In this document: in pieces, positions 22,768 through 34,064 of the stretch
How positions within the stretch are numbered: position 1 is the first letter of the stretch
Layout of the letters: each line of letters opens with the position of its first letter
NCBI GenBank assembly: GCA_036346375.1
Contig: CM070517.1
Location: forward strand, 45,232,200 to 45,296,199
From: Guadua angustifolia
Taxonomy: Eukaryota; Streptophyta; Magnoliopsida; Poales; Poaceae
Length of the DNA: 64,000 bases
Direction: 5' to 3'
Notes under the pieces: model-generated
What the model saw: only the letters and a program-made list of their open reading frames with translations
Told to the model about the DNA's origin: nothing
The model's database searches: none
Position numbers and translations under genes: made by a program

Positions 22768-25700
22768 ATGGCCTCCGGCGAGGGCAAGGCGAACCCCGGC
22801 GCCGGCGCTGGCGCCACCAAAGGGAGGAAGCGCAAGTTCCTCCCGCACGGCAAGCCGGTGCGGAAGGGGGCGTTCCCGCTGCGCCCCGGCGTGCAGGGCT
22901 TCTTCATCACCTGCGACGGCGGCCGCGAGCGCCAGGCCACCCGCGAGGCCCTCTCCATCCTCGACTCCGTAAGCTACCGACTTCGTGCTTGCCTGCATCT
23001 ATTGGTCTACTCTCTCGCCCCAGCGTCGCGAGCAGTAGGTGTTCGTCGTATGGCCAGCGCCAGCTTGGTCGAGGAAGCAAGAGTCGCTGGTTCGTGCAGG
23101 ATCTTAATTCAGTCACTCGTAATTAGTGGGTGTTACAGGCATGCGTTTTGCTTCAAGTTAGATGATATCGTTTATGCCTTGTTCAGTGTGGGTTGTTCCT
23201 GTCGTGGTACAATTTATATGGTTGATGTTTCACCGTGCACCTTACATCTAACTGACTTAAATGGGTAGACTGATTGAAGTGGGAAACCGATACCCTCTGC
23301 TCGCTGAATTTTGGCTTATATGTTAGTTGTGCAACCGTAAAATGTGCAATGCAACTGTCCTTTGTGTTTTGACACCATCTTTATGTTTTGTTGCCGTGCC
23401 ATGTATCAAGGGAAATGATTATACTTTGCTGGTTGCTGGATTGCTTTCTTGAAAATATGCTTTTGGCTATAATCGCTGATATGCAATACTCTATTGTTGG
23501 ATCTGCAGTTCTATGAAGATCTGGTGGACGGGAAAGGATCAGATGAGAAGTCCAAAAGCATCCCTGACAAACCGTTGAACAAAAGAATAAAGTTTGAGGA
23601 CTCTGATTCCTCGGATGAAGATCATTCAGTGGAGGAGGTTGATAATGGGAATAATGCAGAAAAAGGTGAAACCACACCATCTGAGCAGCAGCAAGAGATG
23701 CTTGGTATAGCAGAAATTGTCAACAAGGACAATGAAGAGCAAGTAGATACCACTGATGAATCAGCACCAAAGAAGCAACGTGTAGAAGATCCTCCGGTTT
23801 CTGAACAGATAGAGCCAAAGGAGTCCACTGATAAACCAAAAGAGTCCATTGATAAACCAAAAGGGTCCAATGATAAACCCATTGATGATTTAATTGATGA
23901 GGACCTGAAAGAACTGGGGGACAGAAAGAAGGTCTGTTTGCTTTCTGAATTTAGTTACAGTTTAAGATATGTGATATGGTGCTCATGTATGTTATGAAAT
24001 AGTCCATATAAAATCTATACAAAAGGATCAAACTGAAACAGGTGCAGTAGTACAGGTGCTATATTTATAGTATGATCAGTTAAATCAATATAACAAGACA
24101 CACTATAGTTGAGAAATTCTTGGTGCAATTTACTCTTTTGGGATGATTTTATATTTATTTTTAAGCAGGAAGCAGGGGATTCATAGCTCCTAAGCAGTTT
24201 TGCTGGATGCTAGATTAAAGAAGCATTTATTGACTTAGGGGTGTTTTTACATTTTTGGCTTCCTACATATCCTTCCCCTTATCACTCAAATGTATGCTGC
24301 AGATTGAAACCATTGATGAACCTGAGAATACTGTCATTAAGTACTCTCCTGCATAATGATTTATGATTTGACATATATTTTGTTCTCACACATATCCTAA
24401 ATTTGGGATTTCGCTTGTACCTGATAGCTTCAGCTCCTTAGTAGCTTCAGAGATCAACTATTGTATTTTACTATTCATTCATACTACTTGTTTTATTCTT
24501 GTTCCACATCACTGGGCAGTGAGCACTTATGTATAACTGTTTGAGTACACTTAACCAATTTATTGTGGCAAGAAAATCTTGTAAGGAGTCCTGACTAATT
24601 TGATGAACTATTTGTATGAACTCGGAGCTGAGGCTTTATCCAGAGTCTTACCTAGCATATCATTGTTCCTTCCAGAAACACTCCTTTAATATGCAAAAAA
24701 GATGTGACCAGACTAGTCCCATTATATGTTGTCTTTGTCCTACTATGGTTTATATACTAATATACTAACTTGTATGATGCATACCGTTGTACTTCAAACA
24801 GAGACTATTTGCAAGCCTTGATTCAGGATGCAATGGTTGCATCTTTGTTCAAATGCACAAAAGAGATGGAGACCCTGGTCCAGTTGAGATTGTACAAAAC
24901 ATGATGTCATCGGCTGCTTCAACTCGTAAACATATGTCCAGGTTCAGATTTGGTGCTATTCCCATCAATCTTGTGCTTATTAAATCTCATATTTCGATAT
25001 ATAGTTTCTTTGCTTATATGGATTCTGCTGTTGTTTTCTTGATATATATTTTCGTTTTGAATGTATTCTAGATTTATTCTGAGGGTTTTACCTGCTGAGG
25101 TGGCATGTTATGCATCCGAAGAGGAAATAACAAAAGCAATCAGTCCACTTGTTGAAAAGTACTTCCCAAAAGAATCTCCTTCGGGGCTTAAGGTAACTTG
25201 CTGTCTTGCCGACCTGATCGCTGCATCATTTTTCATGTAATCCTTTAGTTAGGGGAGGCATAGTCTGTTAAAAAGAACATAGGACATAGAAGCAAGACTG
25301 CTTGCCTGAGAAAGTGAGAATTTTCTAACAGTAGCCTACATGCCCACAGGCTTCATAGTCCTTCAAATATTTTTAGGTTTTTAAGCCTCCCATAATTTGT
25401 AGGAGCAGTAAGGTCTATATTTCACCTTGTTGTATTTGTCGTAGAGCTTTTTTCAACTTCAGCAGATGTGGAGTGTTGTTGCTTTAGGATAGATCTAATT
25501 AGGTTACATTGGCCTAACCATTTTAGAGTAAACAAGCCACCATTTGTAATCATGTGCTAACATCAAGTGCTATGTGCATTTTAAAAAGGGAATGGATGAA
25601 TGGTGGAGGTAGTGGGTGGGGCAAGAAGGATTGGGACTTTGGATGAAACAGTTTAGTCCATTGTAGCGAGGTCTAAAGGCTCGAAGCTTGAAGGATTAAT

Positions 25701-28700
25701 TTGCCTTTCTTGGTACTGACTTCTATGGAGAGTTAGTTTGTTAGATACCTAATATCTGCAAATGATCATATCTGCTCTTATTAACCAACAAAATACAGTG
25801 TTCAAATTTTATGCTGTGAGTGTGCTGCCCTTAGATAAGTGTGATTTTAGTCCATTGTTCCTCTAGGCGCTAGGGCCACCCTACCACCTTGCCCGCCTAG
25901 GCGGCCGCCTCGCCCGCCTAATCGGCGATTAGGTGCTAGGCACCGGTGTGCCGCCCACCTAGCGCCTAGGGGAACACTGTTTTAGTCTTCTGTCAATCAG
26001 TTCATAAATGCCATTCATCCTTTGTAGATGTGATCCAGCTATATTTTTCTGTGCTTTCTTCAGCCAAGAAAACGCTGGAAGTAGGGCCCACACAAAGTAT
26101 AGCACACATACACCACACTTTATGAGCAAGTAAATAAAGTCAGTTTCAATAACCAACAATAGTACAGCAAAATGTTTTGAACTTTTATCGTCTTTATATA
26201 ACACAAAACAATGCAAATAGGAGTTGTTCTGCTATCAATATTCTACATGGTTTCTTACTTGGATGTATTAATCTTTGCAGTTTGCTGTGTTATACGAAGC
26301 GAGGTCAAACACAGGAATCGATAGAATGAAAATTATAAATGCAGTAGCAAAATCTGTACCTCAACCTCACAAAGTTGACCTCAACAACCCAGACAGGACT
26401 ATTATTGTCCAGATTGCTAAGGTAAATGTTTTTTATTTGTAATAGCGTAATACAGTTAATTTGGTATCACCTTTCTAGTGTTATGATCTGTAAAGATTTT
26501 TCCTTAACAAAACACGAGCTTACATCCTATAATTGTCACTTAAACCCACGGGATTAGCTGGTCACTTCTTACACAACATGATTACTACTTTATCTATTTC
26601 CAAACTCATGTTATTCTAGACTTCTTGTTTTGTTTCCAATACATGCCATTCTACAACTTCTGGATAAAATTATATTTATTTTTCCACACATAACCTTCCC
26701 TGATTATAACCTAAATAATCAGACTTTACTTTTTCATGAGGAAGGCAATAAATCTAGGTATGGAAGAGTATTAAATAAGGTTTGGGAGTACTAAAATGTA
26801 AGAGTACTAAATAAGGTCACCATGGTCTTTGTCTGTTATGCATTGTTTCTAGTGCCAGAGCCTAAAACTATGTGTATATGGGAATGGAGGGAATAATATT
26901 ACTCCACCGTCCATCAAAGAAGTGACATGTTGAACTCTGTCTTTGCTAATTCAGGTTTTATTAGTGTATTTTGTAATTTTTTGAATTTTGAAATGGTACC
27001 TTTGGTCCTTGTCAGAGCATCCAAGATTAGAACTTCTATTTCCAGCCACTTCAACTTTCATTACTAGTAATCTTTTCCTATGGTTCCAAACAAAACTTAG
27101 ACTTGAAACTGTTAAAAAAATTATAAATCTTAGGTTTTATTTTGAAAATCAAGAAATATTTCTTTCAAATTTGGGGTTACAAACTCTGCATGTAATTTTT
27201 GGGAGTACATGGTGGTTTGGACTCTTGACAGGCCAATTCTACTCTATCCAAACAAGGACAGAAGAATATAGGTTGGATTTAGACTCTGATTCCTGGAAAA
27301 CACCCTAGCTCCAACCATGTTTATTCGGACTTGAATATCTGACCCACGATTCTCAAGTACATGGGTGATTAAAGCTTTATAGCATAAGAGTCTAATGCTG
27401 TAAGAGCCAACCTGACTAGGCTTTTGAATTAGTTGCTTGCTCACATCCTATGTAGTTGTATTGAAAGCTATTTTGGTCCCATGGAGATTTTGCAGAAGAG
27501 CATCCAACACGATCCCATTTAATGAGTAGTACTGAAACTGTTGTGCATGTGATAACCACTCCTGTAGTATCTGCAATGCCCGGTAGACAGGGAAGCTCAT
27601 CTTATATTCGATGCCCTTTTCTTTTTATGGTTGCTCCTGATGATCGTCACATTCATGTAATGTCTAATCAGTCTTAGTTGAATAAGCTGAGGATGCTCTA
27701 GTTTGTCAGTCAGAAGAACTGAGTTGCTGCTGGTTGCATTGTTTATCAATTTAGTTAAAATAGGGATGTACTGTGATTTTGCATAGTGACTGTGGTTGAG
27801 TCGATCAATACTGCAACCAATGCAGCAAAGGAGCATGTGGTCACTAAAACAGTTCTTAGCTTGTCCAGGAACATGTCTTAATGATTAGTTGGCCTTTCGT
27901 TGTTCTGGAGTAAAGGACCATATGCTGTTGTTTGATCTGTATCCAGTTAGCAGCCAGCGCTGCTAATTTATTCTAGCACTGGGATCTTAGGATACAGCAA
28001 GTAAACATGATATTATAACATATTTTAGGTTGATTTTATTTCAACATCCTGAGCATCCTATAACTTGCAGAATAATAGACTTACAAAGCTTTGTTTACGA
28101 TGCTTTTGCTTTCCATTCTTTTTTTTACTCTGGAGTAACTCTTAACATGTCCATTAGTGTTGCTTGGTATAGCGCGAGTGATCAGGCGAACTTCCTATCA
28201 TGATCCAGACTGAGTAGCTGACTTTCTTGTATTGTCCTAAATGTCTTGTCATCCCATTCTCCAAGTCCACAGACCACGGCAACTCATGGTGCATCAGCTG
28301 CATCAATCATGTAGTTCCTCTGTTCTGGTGTAAGAAACTAAGAGCACCGTGAACTCAATAGTTCTCGCCAACATGATCCAAACTGACTTCCTTGTATTGT
28401 CCTAAATGTCCTGTCTCCCCATTCACTCATGGTTCCTGAACGAGCTGCAGCAACTTTGTACTCCCAGGTCCCAGTGCTCTGGCATAAGAACCAAAAGCAT
28501 AATGTACTCATGGTTCACGCGAATAGTCTTCACTCTTGCTTTGTTAATTTACTATTCAGCATGATACATCTGATCTTATGCCTTAATTTTTCTTAAGTAT
28601 AAACTCTTGCTTTGTTAATTTACTATTCGGCATGTGATATCTGATCTTATGCCTAAATTTTTCATAATTACAAGTACAAACTGTTGCTGACCTTAAATAT

Positions 28701-28866
28701 ACATCTGGTCACTTTTTGTAACCGTAGTAAGCTGGTCTCGGTTCAGGTTCTGATGGACTGTTGTTTGAATTTTGAGCAGACTATGTGCTTGATTGGAGTG
28801 GTCGAGAGATACAAGGAGCTTGCGAAGTTCAACCTAAGGCAGCTGACCTCACCCCCGCAGAAGTAG
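22768..28866 (+). CDS. THUMPD1: THUMP domain protein, THUMPD1/Tan1-like tRNA acetylation adaptor
   Basis: Six coding exons: 22768-22968, 23509-23931, 24802-24941, 25072-25192, 26281-26421, 28780-28866, in consistent phase, about 370 residues. The N-terminus is basic (G-R-K-R-K-F at 19-24), then a family block V-Q-G-F-F-I-T-C-D (42-50) and E-R-Q-A-T-R-E-A. Residues about 80-205 are an acidic, low-complexity insert with three D-K-P-K-(E/G)-S repeats. The THUMP domain follows (about 209-370): F-A-S-L-D-S-G-C-N-G, then R-F-I-L-R-V-L-P, A-V-L-Y-E-A-R-S-N-T-G and C-L-I-G-V-V-E-R-Y. In yeast and humans this protein binds tRNA-Ser and tRNA-Leu and lets the Kre33/NAT10 acetyltransferase make N4-acetylcytidine at position 12; the plant role is inferred. 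A cytosolic or nuclear location is likely. Intron 5 is 2.4 kb, and intron 4 holds a MITE. Confidence 0.92.
25853..25979. mobile_element. hAT-like MITE, 127 bp
   Basis: Near-perfect inverted termini (CATTGTTCCTCTAGGCGC at the left; its complement with C-A-G-T-G at the right) enclose a GC-rich palindromic core. The exact 8-bp duplication TTTTAGTC lies at 25845-25852 and 25980-25987. An 8-bp TSD with CA(G)TG ends indicates the hAT superfamily. It lies in intron 4 of the THUMP gene. Confidence 0.8.
28535..28675. repeat. Local tandem duplication in THUMP gene intron 5
   Basis: A roughly 68-bp unit beginning CTTGCTTTGTTAATTTACTA and continuing through CTGATCTTATGCC occurs twice with few differences. 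It lies in the last intron, about 100 bp before the final acceptor. Confidence 0.7.
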
Positions 28867-29393
28867 CTTTTGGGTGACAAAGTCTTTTGGGTAGCATCTG
28901 GACGAGCTTAAATCAAATGCAGCAATCAGTTGGTTGGTTGTTAGCTGAACCGCTGAACCGTGAAAATCACTTTCAAAAGATTCAGATGTATTAATGCCCA
29001 CGAGATCGTTGGAAGGCAATTTGAAATATTTAATGCTCCACGGTGCAATTTTGGGACTTAATGAATTACTGCAACCAGTTGAATAAATCTCGTCAGGTTC
29101 TGATATCTTCTATATACCGTGGATGCTTTTTTTTCCAGATGTAATATAGAATTTGTGGCCCTTGAAATCACGAAGGTAGTCTGCAATTTTCTCAAAAGCC
29201 CATAGTTTCTGAAAGTTTCTGAAGGTGAGAAGTGATAAATTATTCTTCGGAAAGTTTAAATGATTTAGTATTTTCTTTGAAGAATGAATTTTTTATGAAC
29301 GATAACCCGACGCCCGGAGGTGGAACTTGACGGCTTCAAGTGGCATTAAATGTTTTTGAAATTTTAAGCCGATTGGGTTTAATTTTCCTGCAA
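28867..29393 (+). other. 3' UTR and downstream flank of the THUMP gene
   Basis: No ORF is supported here. The sequence directly after the stop at 28866 should be the 3' UTR. No unambiguous poly(A) signal was identified. Confidence 0.4.
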
Positions 29394-29472
29394 GGGCTTG
29401 TTTGGATAGGGGGATTTGGATTGGAGTCAATCCCAGAAATTCCCAAAGAAATCCCACTTATCCAAACGCCCC
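29394..29472. mobile_element. Short foldback element, about 80 bp
   Basis: Inverted ends GGGCTTGTTTGGATAGGGGG and ATCCAAACGCCCCC, with complementary interior (GGATTTGG and CCCAGAAATTCC-type blocks), make an almost complete hairpin. It is probably a very short MITE. The target duplication is unclear. Confidence 0.5.
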
Positions 29473-29631
29473 CTAATATTTTGCAAAAAATCTTTTGATT
29501 GCTTTTCACATTTTCCGTTCATTCTTGAAAACCTACATAAAACCTGACCAAAAGTCAATAATTTTACGGTTAGATCGAAGACCAATCTGCCGCCAAATTT
29601 ATTTGGCCTCAAGTCAAAATCTGGTAACTAA

Positions 29632-30070
29632 GGCCCGTTTGATGCGGTTCCGATTCTAGTAAAACGAAACGGTTTGATTCTTGGTAAACGTTTGGTAGAA
29701 TCGAATCCGGAGGAATGGGTTGCTAGCCGATTCGACCACGGTGTGTAAAAATCGAAGCGATTCGCTTTGAAACGTTCCGAGTCCTATTCCGTTTGGTTGG
29801 ATTTATTTGATTCTAGAGAAACAATCCGGTTCAAGTTGCCAAACGGCGGTCCCATTTGGTACGGTTCAGATTCTAGTAGAAACGAAACGGTTCCGATTCT
29901 TGGTAGAAACGTTTGGTAGAATCGAATCCGGAGGAACGGGTTGCTAGCCGATTCGACCACGGTGTGTAAAATCGAAACGATTCGCTGAAACGTTAAAGTC
30001 CTATTCCGTTTGGTTGGATTTATTTCAGATTCTAGGAGAAACAGTCCGGTTCCAAGTTGCCAAACGGGGC
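29632..30070. mobile_element. Tourist-like MITE present as a tandem dimer
   Basis: The termini GGCCCGTTTG and CAAACGGGGC are flanked by TAA at 29629-29631 and 30071-30073. The interior is two copies of one roughly 220-bp unit: the phrase GGTTGCTAGCCGATTCGACC occurs in each. A single-unit relative lies at 58879-59113 in the opposite orientation. Confidence 0.8.
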
Positions 30071-30225
30071 TAAATCTATTAAGGCAGCAAGCCACTCCAT
30101 GTTTGCTTCCCAACCATTAGTCAGCCGCGATGAAACGTCAAAAGACTGATGTATCCATGGCAGTAGCAGTGAAAGCCATGCTGTCTGCTTTCACAGATGG
30201 CTGTATCCAGTACTGTGACATTGTG

Positions 30226-30587
30226 TCCAAAAAAATAATACTATTTTAATAGAAATTTACGGAAATAATATGCCGAAAAGAAAAATAACACTTTTGGGCA
30301 CCTAACGCCGTTTTGATTCGCGACACAGAGCCTGTCGTCACTTGAAATGGCGAGATGCTCTCTGTCGTCATTTCAACAGACTCTCTGTCGCCAATTGGAA
30401 TGTGGAATGGCGACAGAGAGCTTCATCTCCACCGAGTAAGCGCAGGAGAAAAGAAATGAGGTTTGGCGATAAGCCTCTGTCGTCATTTCAAATGACGACA
30501 AGAAGCCATTTTTGTAATTTTTAATTTAGGCATATTATTTTTGTAATTTTTTATTTTTCAAACATTATTTTAAAAAATAATTCTGCC
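30226..30587. mobile_element. Inverted-repeat element with CTCTCTGTCG hairpins
   Basis: AT-rich ends related by inversion (GAAATAATATGCC near 30260 and GGCATATTATTTTTGTAATT near 30529) enclose several copies of CTCTCTGTCGYCATTT and its complement, which can pair as hairpins. A second locus with the same words is at 61660-62155. The class is unknown; it may be a non-autonomous DNA transposon. Confidence 0.5.
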
Positions 30588-33420
30588 CACTGGCATGGTT
30601 AGCCACTTTGGCAGCTAGCCTGTCCTCGGTTTATTATCTGTACCGTATAGCGACCTTTTCGTATTGTAACTTTGTTTACAGGGATCTGTAAAATTTACGT
30701 GTTCTAAACCTAATGCTTCTTAATCTTACAGCGGTTGAAGTTTACTAACTAGGAAATGCTGGTTTTAATGCTTGAGATCAGAGATAATTTTGTTTGCGGT
30801 GCGCGGTGTAGTGTCTTGGTAGCGGTTGCATCATCAACTCCCTAACTCCCATTCTCTCCAATCTTTTAAGAGTCTTAGTAGATCAAATGAGACAGAGCTT
30901 GACACTTGACAGGGATCCCTACCCTAGAGCGTTAACTGCGTCTACGGGCAACTAACACGAAAAATGACACAACAAACAATTAAAAAAACCTAATGCGATC
31001 AGTGTTACAAAAACTAGTGGTAACCAGCCCCCTCAGGCTGCCAGGTTCATCCAGGTTGGCATATTTTTCTTTTGACTATTTTTCACATGATTCACCGAGT
31101 TCTCAATGATATATCTAGTTTGAACTTACAATTTACGAAAAATTTCAATCAATACCAAAAGAATCAAATTGGTCCAATATTTGAACATTAAGGCCCTATT
31201 TGGAAAGTCTGAACTTTTCTCAATTGTTCCAGGAATTGAGCTGTTTCCTGCGTGATTCCTACAAAATTCCCACGTTTCGCTCTAAGTGGGATCTAGGATT
31301 ATGTTTGATTCAAATCCAGAATTTGAAACCCTGTGCACACGACCATGATCGCAAAGCTTGTAACAAAGTGTCTCGAACTCCCCAAACAACACACAAACAC
31401 ACAAAAAACCCCCCAAATTTTACATCACACATTGTACTACTACTATTCCACCGGTAGCAATCATCTGCAGCTGACGGAGAGCCACCATCGCCATTCTCCA
31501 ATCTCCATAACTGCTGCCAAGGCTGGCCTCAGGCCGCCAGCACGTCCCGTCCCGTCTGGCTCGGCCGGAATTGAATGCCGTGATTGCTGCCGCTGGACCA
31601 CCCGGCGGCGCAACCACCGCGGGGCAAGCGAAAGCTACTGTGCCGTGCCCGAACCAACCAAGCATCTCGCGCGCGTCAGCAGATTCTCTCTGCTCTGCTC
31701 TGCTACTGCTCGGAACCCGACCCACGCAGCCCACGCCACTGAGCTCTACTCCACCCGATTCCGATTCGGCTCCGTTCGTTTTTAGCCAGAGATCTCTCTC
31801 TCTGGGTAGGCCGAGCGCCCACTTGACGAGCAAAAACCATCGTAGCTTTGCAGCCCTGCCCGATCAAAAGCGCGTGCGGCGGCGGTGCACTCGATCTCCT
31901 CGCTCCGTCGTTCTCCTCCTGGTCTTCCATTTGCTGGACCATTTGCCTCTCATGTCTCATCTCTCTGTCCTGTAGGGCAAGCTGCTGTCTTTACTGCTCC
32001 CTGCGTTGATAGGCTGGTGACTGGTCCCCTAAGCTGCAACCGGTTGGCAGTTTGGTGTAGTTTAGAGCTCGGCGCGGAATATGTATGGTACGTTTTATCG
32101 CCTGAAATTCGCTAAAGCCCATTCCTGATCTACACATGCAGTTTAAGCCGACGGCGAAGCTAGGATTTTGGAGAAAGTAGAGCGAATTTGTAGTGGTATG
32201 TGAGCATGATGACAGCTAAAATTGTTACGGCAAAAACATGTTATGACAAAAATGTTAAGCACAAAAGTGTTTGCGGCTGCAAACATACTATGCGAGCCAC
32301 ACCTTTTCATGCGCTGCCCCCGTAAAAAATTGCTCACAGCAATTTAGGCACGGCAATGAGTCATCATCATCGAACTGAACTTAGATGCGGATGCACGGCC
32401 CTACAGTGATTTTTTAGATCCCTAGGTATTTTTGCAAAACAGGCGAAAGGAGGATCTAAACACTTTTTTAATCTTCGAAGGAGTTTTTTATTTTTTTTTT
32501 TGCGAAAGAGCTAATGGGAGACTTGAACACTATTTTTTTTGAATTTCTGAAAAGATCTAAATGCAACTTAAAATTTTTGAAGGGTCTTTTTGAAAAAAAA
32601 ACTAGTAACGGATCTAAACGTAGTTTCAAAACTTGCGAAAGACCGCTGGGTGAATTTGCTGACACGGCTTTAACTCTCGGGCCAGAAAACGTACGGGCTT
32701 TAACTTGGGGTGTGTCCGTGTGTGTGCATATACACACACATACATACCGGAAATTGCATGCGGGAACCTCGGGGGCATGGTGTCTGTACTCTGCAGTCAC
32801 GGCAGCACGGTGGCCTGGTGGGGCTGCAACTCCAGGAGGCCCTTGCTGGACTACTTGCGGTGGCTGCTGTCGTCTCGTCCCCTTCGAGCCGATCGGCGAC
32901 GGTGGCCAGTCGAGCGATGATCATCAGGTCGAGCTTCCTGTCTTGGGAGTCGACGGTCCCGTCACTGGAACCCGGCATGGCCGGAGCGACGGTGGTCTCT
33001 GATACCAAGATATTATGACCTTATCTTGATTGACGGAGATTGTACGAGTAGGTTATCGGAGGGCGAGGTTAAGAACCTGCACAGCCTACTAATGACAAGG
33101 TTGTCTCGCCCCTGGCTTAAACTCAACTAGCCACATCTGAAACTCGTATTTTTTTCCCCCTTCATATTCTTACGTGAATCGAATGATTTCTCCTGCGGAA
33201 TTCACGCGTTCCAAGATTCGCCTAGATTCTTCGCACAATACCACTAACCCCGTCAATGCCATCATCTGTATACACGGGCCACCTGGAGTGTTAGTGTTAC
33301 ATATTCGCGTACGCAGCGCAGGTGGCCAGCTGCCTCTCCATTCCGGCTTCATCATCATGTCCTGATAGCTCCGGCAGGTGGGCCCCACACCTAGCACCAA
33401 CAACCAGGCCCCTCCTTTGT
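30588..33420. other. Intergenic region without supported genes
   Basis: It contains a GC-richer patch (about 31450-32000) with overlapping short ORFs on both strands, A- and T-run rich segments (about 32400-32640), and a CA-rich microsatellite near 32710-32745. Nothing has splice structure or a domain I recognise. Confidence 0.4.
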
Positions 33421-33545
33421 TTCTTTTGTGTCTCCTTTTCCGGTGAGTCCTCGGTTTTCTGGCTGCTTCCCATCTCCCCTTCCTCTTCGTCGGGTCTTCG
33501 CGGTTTCTTCCCTCCTCCCCCTCTCCATCTCCGGAAGAATCCCCG

Positions 33546-34059
33546 GTAAGTGGTAACCGCCGATGGCGCGATGGATTTCTACCTACCAGCCTACGCGAGC
33601 GTGCTCACGTGAATGTGATCTTTTCGGCGAAAACTTTCCATCTCAAAACAGTGTTTTTTTTGGGGGTGCTTGGATTGGAATTTTCTTTTCCTGTGGCGTT
33701 TGATGGAGAAAGTTCAACGAAGTATTTTTGGCAAAAGGGGAATAGATTCTTTCGGGATAAACTAGGGGCCTTTTGCGGCAGAGAAGCCTTCTTCCTTTTT
33801 AATGGAGATGGAACCTTCCCTTTCCTCCTCTGCAGCATAAGCATAGAATTGTAACCTTTGCTGTCTTTCCTTTCTTATCTTGGACCTTTAAATTTGCAAG
33901 CTTTTTGGTGGGAAAAAAAGCAATGTATCGTTGTGCTCGCGTGGTGTCTATCTTTGATCAGTTTGGTTTGGGGAGTTCTGCGATTTCCATTGGAAAAGTT
34001 CTCATCTTTATGGTTTTGGGTGAGGTAGGTGTGTGAACTGTGAAGGAGATTGTTGGCAG
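33546..34059 (+). other. Probable 5' UTR intron of the START gene
   Basis: A CT-rich leader (about 33430-33545) ends at a strong donor (CCCCG then GTAAGT). A good acceptor (GTTGGCAG) ends at 34059, five bases before the ATG in a favourable context (GGCCATGG). The 514-bp interval has no coding role. This is inferred from splice consensus only. Confidence 0.5.
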
Positions 34060-34064
34060 AGGCC

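Noticed and set aside
24303..24357. Possible extra exon of the THUMP gene (after a good acceptor, beginning ATTGAAACC)
   Set aside because: It has no donor in the needed phase and runs into a stop. Joining 23931 directly to 24802 keeps frame and gives the expected family sequence.
31333..31975. Overlapping ORFs up to 150 codons on both strands in a GC patch
   Set aside because: No recognisable protein character and open on both strands at once, as expected from composition.
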